Of a DNA stretch of 9,482 nt, positions 7,575 to 9,482 are shown one piece after another (positions within the stretch are counted from its first letter, which is position 1; each line of letters opens with the position of its first letter). The DNA comes from an uncultured Lachnospiraceae bacterium. GTDB taxonomy: Bacteria > Bacillota > Clostridia > Lachnospirales > Lachnospiraceae. A program made the position numbers and the translations under genes. The stretch spans positions 1-9,482 of the forward strand of contig CAJUHG010000091.1 of assembly GCA_910586005.1 (NCBI GenBank), read 5' to 3'. Under the pieces are notes generated by a model. It did no database searches, was not told where the DNA came from, and saw only the letters and a program-made list of their open reading frames with translations.

Positions 7575-7825
7575 GAGAAATATTATTTATTTTTTTAGGT
7601 GATATATTTTTATAGTAAAACGAATAATCATAATCCAAAATCTCAATGTTACAAGATAGATAAAACCTAAACGAAATATCATAATTATAATATTTGTAAC
7701 GATATTAGCATTTCACTCAAAAATATTCCCATTTGGATAAGTCGAAAAGCGTTTTATAAATCCTATCACATTCACTATTTGTATCATGCTCATGGAAAAT
7801 GTCACTATGTGACCGCACTCGGCGC

Positions 7826-7892
7826 AACAAAGCGTACAAGTCCCTCATGAATGAGGGATTTAGGGAGCTGAAGCGGACTTGTCCGCTTTGTT
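7826..7892. repeat. GC-rich imperfect inverted repeat with alternative inner hairpins
   Basis: Arms 7826-7843 and 7875-7892 are complementary at 17 of 18 positions (mismatch at 7835/7883) around a 31-base loop. Two smaller hairpins use parts of the same arms: TCCCTCAT/ATGAGGGA (7841-7848 with 7851-7858) and AGCGGA/TCCGCT (7872-7877 with 7882-7887). The long stem and the small hairpins therefore exclude each other. It lies between the hydrogenase terminator and the ABC promoter. It may be a dispersed palindromic repeat, a structured RNA, or a remnant of a mobile element; which one cannot be told from a single copy. Confidence 0.65.
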
Positions 7893-7899
7893 CTAGGCT

Positions 7900-7943
7900 A
7901 AAAAACACCACTTTTACTTAGAAGAGTAAAAATGGTGCTTTTT
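7900..7943 (-). terminator. Intrinsic terminator of the hydrogenase gene
   Basis: Nineteen-base arms (7900-7918 and 7925-7943) enclose a six-base loop. Two positions (7905/7938 and 7911/7932) are mismatches as plus-strand RNA but G-U pairs as minus-strand RNA, so the stem is complete only in the hydrogenase transcript. On that strand it ends in GGTGTTTTTT. It starts about 50 bases after the hydrogenase stop codon. Confidence 0.85.
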
Positions 7944-7991
7944 GTATATTATATTCAAAAAATTTTATATGCTTAGAATTAATCCATTTAA

Positions 7992-9440
7992 CTATTCTCG
8001 ATGCATAGAAAAACTATCCATATCATAATTTTCTAAATTTTCATGAATGCCACGTGCATCTGCTTGTGAAATCAATGTATCACGGTTCTTTTTGGATACT
8101 ATCTGGTCACTAAAGGAACTTGGTCCTCCTACACAACCACCATCACAAACCATACCTTCTACAAAATCTTCTGGTAGTTTTGCTACTTTCAAAAGGAGAA
8201 GTGCTTTCTTACATTCTTGTGCTCCATTTGCTTTAAAGACTTTTGCATCTATCTCTTCTCCAGATTCTTTTAAGCTTTGCAATACAGCAGCAGTAACTCC
8301 ACCAGAATTAGCAAATCTCTTGCCATAAGTAGAAGATATCTGGTCATTATTTTCAGCTGGCTGCAAAGTAATATTCTTTGCCTTCATAATTGCACGAATC
8401 TCACTGTAGGTCAGTACATAATCTGCATTTCCTGGAATTTTTTGATCCACAATCTCTGATTTTTTGGCAAGACATGGTCCAATAAATACGGTTATTGCAT
8501 CTGGATCTTTTGCCTTAATCAAACGAGATACTGCACACATAGGAGAAACTGTAGTGGATACACATTCTGCCAATTGTGGATAATGCAAACGTGTCAGATT
8601 CACAAATGCTGGACAACAAGAAGTCACTTTCTTTTTTCCTTCCTTATAGGCTTCTGCCCACTCTTCTGCCTCATAAGCAGCCGTCATATCACCACCAAGT
8701 CCAACATCATAGAAATCATCAAAGCCTAATTCCTTCATAGCTTTTTTCCAGCTTGCTGTTGTAATATCTACACCAAATTGACCTTCTGTTGCTGGTGCTG
8801 CCATTGCATAAACTTTTTTGTTGGATTTCAATGCTTCTATTACATCCACAATATAGGTTTTAGAACCAATTGCACCAAATGGACAACTATGAATACATTT
8901 TCCACAACGAATACATTTATCTTTGTCAATAATAGAAATTCCATGTTCGTCATATGTAATTGCATCTACAGGGCAACTATATTTACATGGTCTCTTTAAA
9001 TGTGCAATTGCATTGTAAGGACATGCTTGTGCGCATTTTCCACATTCTTTACATTTGGATGCATCAATATGAGAACGGTCTCTTCCCATTTCAATGGCAC
9101 CAAATTTACATGCATTGATACATGCTTTTCCAATACAGTTCTGACAGTTCTCTGTAACTGTATAACTGGAAATAGGACAGTCTTCACAAGCAGAACTTAT
9201 AACTTGAATGATATTTCCATCATCTACAGCGCCTGGTGCTTTACCTTCTGCTAAACGAACTCTCTGTCTAATAATTTCTCTTTCCTTGTAGATACAGCAA
9301 CGAAATTGTGGTGTAGGACCTGGAATCAATTCCAGTGCGATGTGATCTCTTTTGGCATCTAATTCTCCTGCAAAGGCTAGTTTAGCTACATGATAGAGTA
9401 CATCGTGTTTGATTCTAATTACATTTTCATCAGCATACAT
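7992..9440 (-). CDS. Group B-like [FeFe]-hydrogenase with N-terminal ferredoxin-type Fe-S domains
   Basis: A 482-residue iron-only hydrogenase, likely cytosolic and ferredoxin-linked, making or consuming H2 in fermentation. An N-terminal domain (1-80) precedes a cysteine-rich region: C85, C88, C99, C102, C107 and C111, then CxxCxxCxxxC at 130-140, a C152-x3-C156P pair, and CxxCxxCxxxC at 176-186. H-cluster loops follow: TSCCPAF (273-279; C275 proton-relay position, C276 ligand), GPCLAKKSE (321-329; C323), and GMVCDGGCVGGP (429-440; C432, C436). The wording differs from group A (TSCCPxW, MPCxxK, ACPGGC) and fits group B. No HydB/HydC partner or maturase genes (hydE, hydF, hydG) lie nearby, so it stands alone and depends on maturases elsewhere. 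AGAGGT eight bases before the ATG supports the start. Its promoter must lie beyond the right edge. A sensory role is less likely as no PAS or phosphatase domain is present. Confidence 0.9.
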   Translation of the reverse strand: MYADENVIRIKHDVLYHVAKLAFAGELDAKRDHIALELIPGPTPQFRCCIYKEREIIRQRVRLAEGKAPGAVDDGNIIQVISSACEDCPISSYTVTENCQNCIGKACINACKFGAIEMGRDRSHIDASKCKECGKCAQACPYNAIAHLKRPCKYSCPVDAITYDEHGISIIDKDKCIRCGKCIHSCPFGAIGSKTYIVDVIEALKSNKKVYAMAAPATEGQFGVDITTASWKKAMKELGFDDFYDVGLGGDMTAAYEAEEWAEAYKEGKKKVTSCCPAFVNLTRLHYPQLAECVSTTVSPMCAVSRLIKAKDPDAITVFIGPCLAKKSEIVDQKIPGNADYVLTYSEIRAIMKAKNITLQPAENNDQISSTYGKRFANSGGVTAAVLQSLKESGEEIDAKVFKANGAQECKKALLLLKVAKLPEDFVEGMVCDGGCVGGPSSFSDQIVSKKNRDTLISQADARGIHENLENYDMDSFSMHRE

Positions 9441-9482
9441 CGTATTTACCTCTCTCTTTTCTCTTATTACCCTACATACAAA

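Larger units (their letters stand above)
7550..7991. other. Intergenic region, 442 bases, with terminator, inverted repeat and promoter
   Basis: In minus-strand order it contains the hydrogenase terminator (7943-7900), a GC-rich inverted repeat (7892-7826), a small palindrome GTCAC-N3-GTGAC (7801-7813), an AT-rich stretch, and the ABC operon promoter (7574-7546). A 64-codon minus-strand frame (7911-7717) passes through the repeat and has no recognisable domain. The block 7811-7890 is about 55% GC by direct count, far above the DNA on either side. Confidence 0.7.

Noticed and set aside
7801..7813. Small palindrome GTCAC-N3-GTGAC as an operator
   Set aside because: Five-base arms are common by chance, and it lies over 200 bases upstream of the nearest promoter.
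7826..7892. Treating the inverted repeat as a CRISPR repeat, tRNA or attachment site
   Set aside because: There is only one copy with no spacer pattern, no cloverleaf, and no integrase gene nearby.
8047..9254. Plus-strand open frames opposite the hydrogenase, some cysteine-rich
   Set aside because: The cysteines arise from the complement of the real Fe-S codons; there is no independent evidence of coding.

Overview
The window is AT-rich DNA in which every convincing gene lies on the minus strand. It reads like a chromosomal segment of a strictly anaerobic low-GC Firmicute, most likely a Clostridia/Lachnospiraceae-type gut bacterium. The grounds are the low GC, strong GGAGG-type ribosome binding sites, the flavoprotein-cmk-ispH order typical of clostridia, and an [FeFe]-hydrogenase of the group B type. 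The assignment is inference from gene content; no rRNA, tRNA, CRISPR array, insertion sequence or intact mobile element was seen.

In the direction of transcription (right to left) there are four blocks. (1) 9440-7992: a single-gene unit for a group B-like [FeFe]-hydrogenase, closed by a strong intrinsic terminator at 7900-7943. (2) 7991-7550: a 442-base gap holding that terminator, a GC-rich 18-bp inverted repeat (7826-7892) that can fold in two mutually exclusive ways, an unconvincing 64-codon frame, and a promoter for the next unit. (3) 7501-5542: a two-gene NatAB-like ABC exporter, ATPase then permease, with overlapping ends, followed by a terminator at 5457-5496 and a second long hairpin at 5338-5392. 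(4) 5197-3833: an FAD-dependent oxidoreductase with a C-terminal Rieske [2Fe-2S] domain. Its 3' end overlaps a good extended -10 promoter that drives the last block: a RpiR/MurR-type regulator (3673-2771), a HI0933/YhiN-family flavoprotein (2723-1401), cytidylate kinase cmk (1299-631) and ispH (583 to beyond the left edge).

Functionally the window mixes housekeeping (CMP/dCMP phosphorylation; the last step of the MEP isoprenoid pathway) with anaerobic redox enzymes (hydrogenase, two flavoproteins, a Rieske protein, the Fe-S enzyme IspH) and one export system. A sugar-phosphate-sensing type of regulator sits first in the cmk-ispH unit with only a short gap to the next gene, so it may be co-transcribed with them.

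No clearly new multi-gene system is visible. The parts most worth a second look are the structured GC-rich element at 7826-7892, the hydrogenase with its unusual cysteine-rich N-terminal region, and the paired hairpins at 5338-5496.
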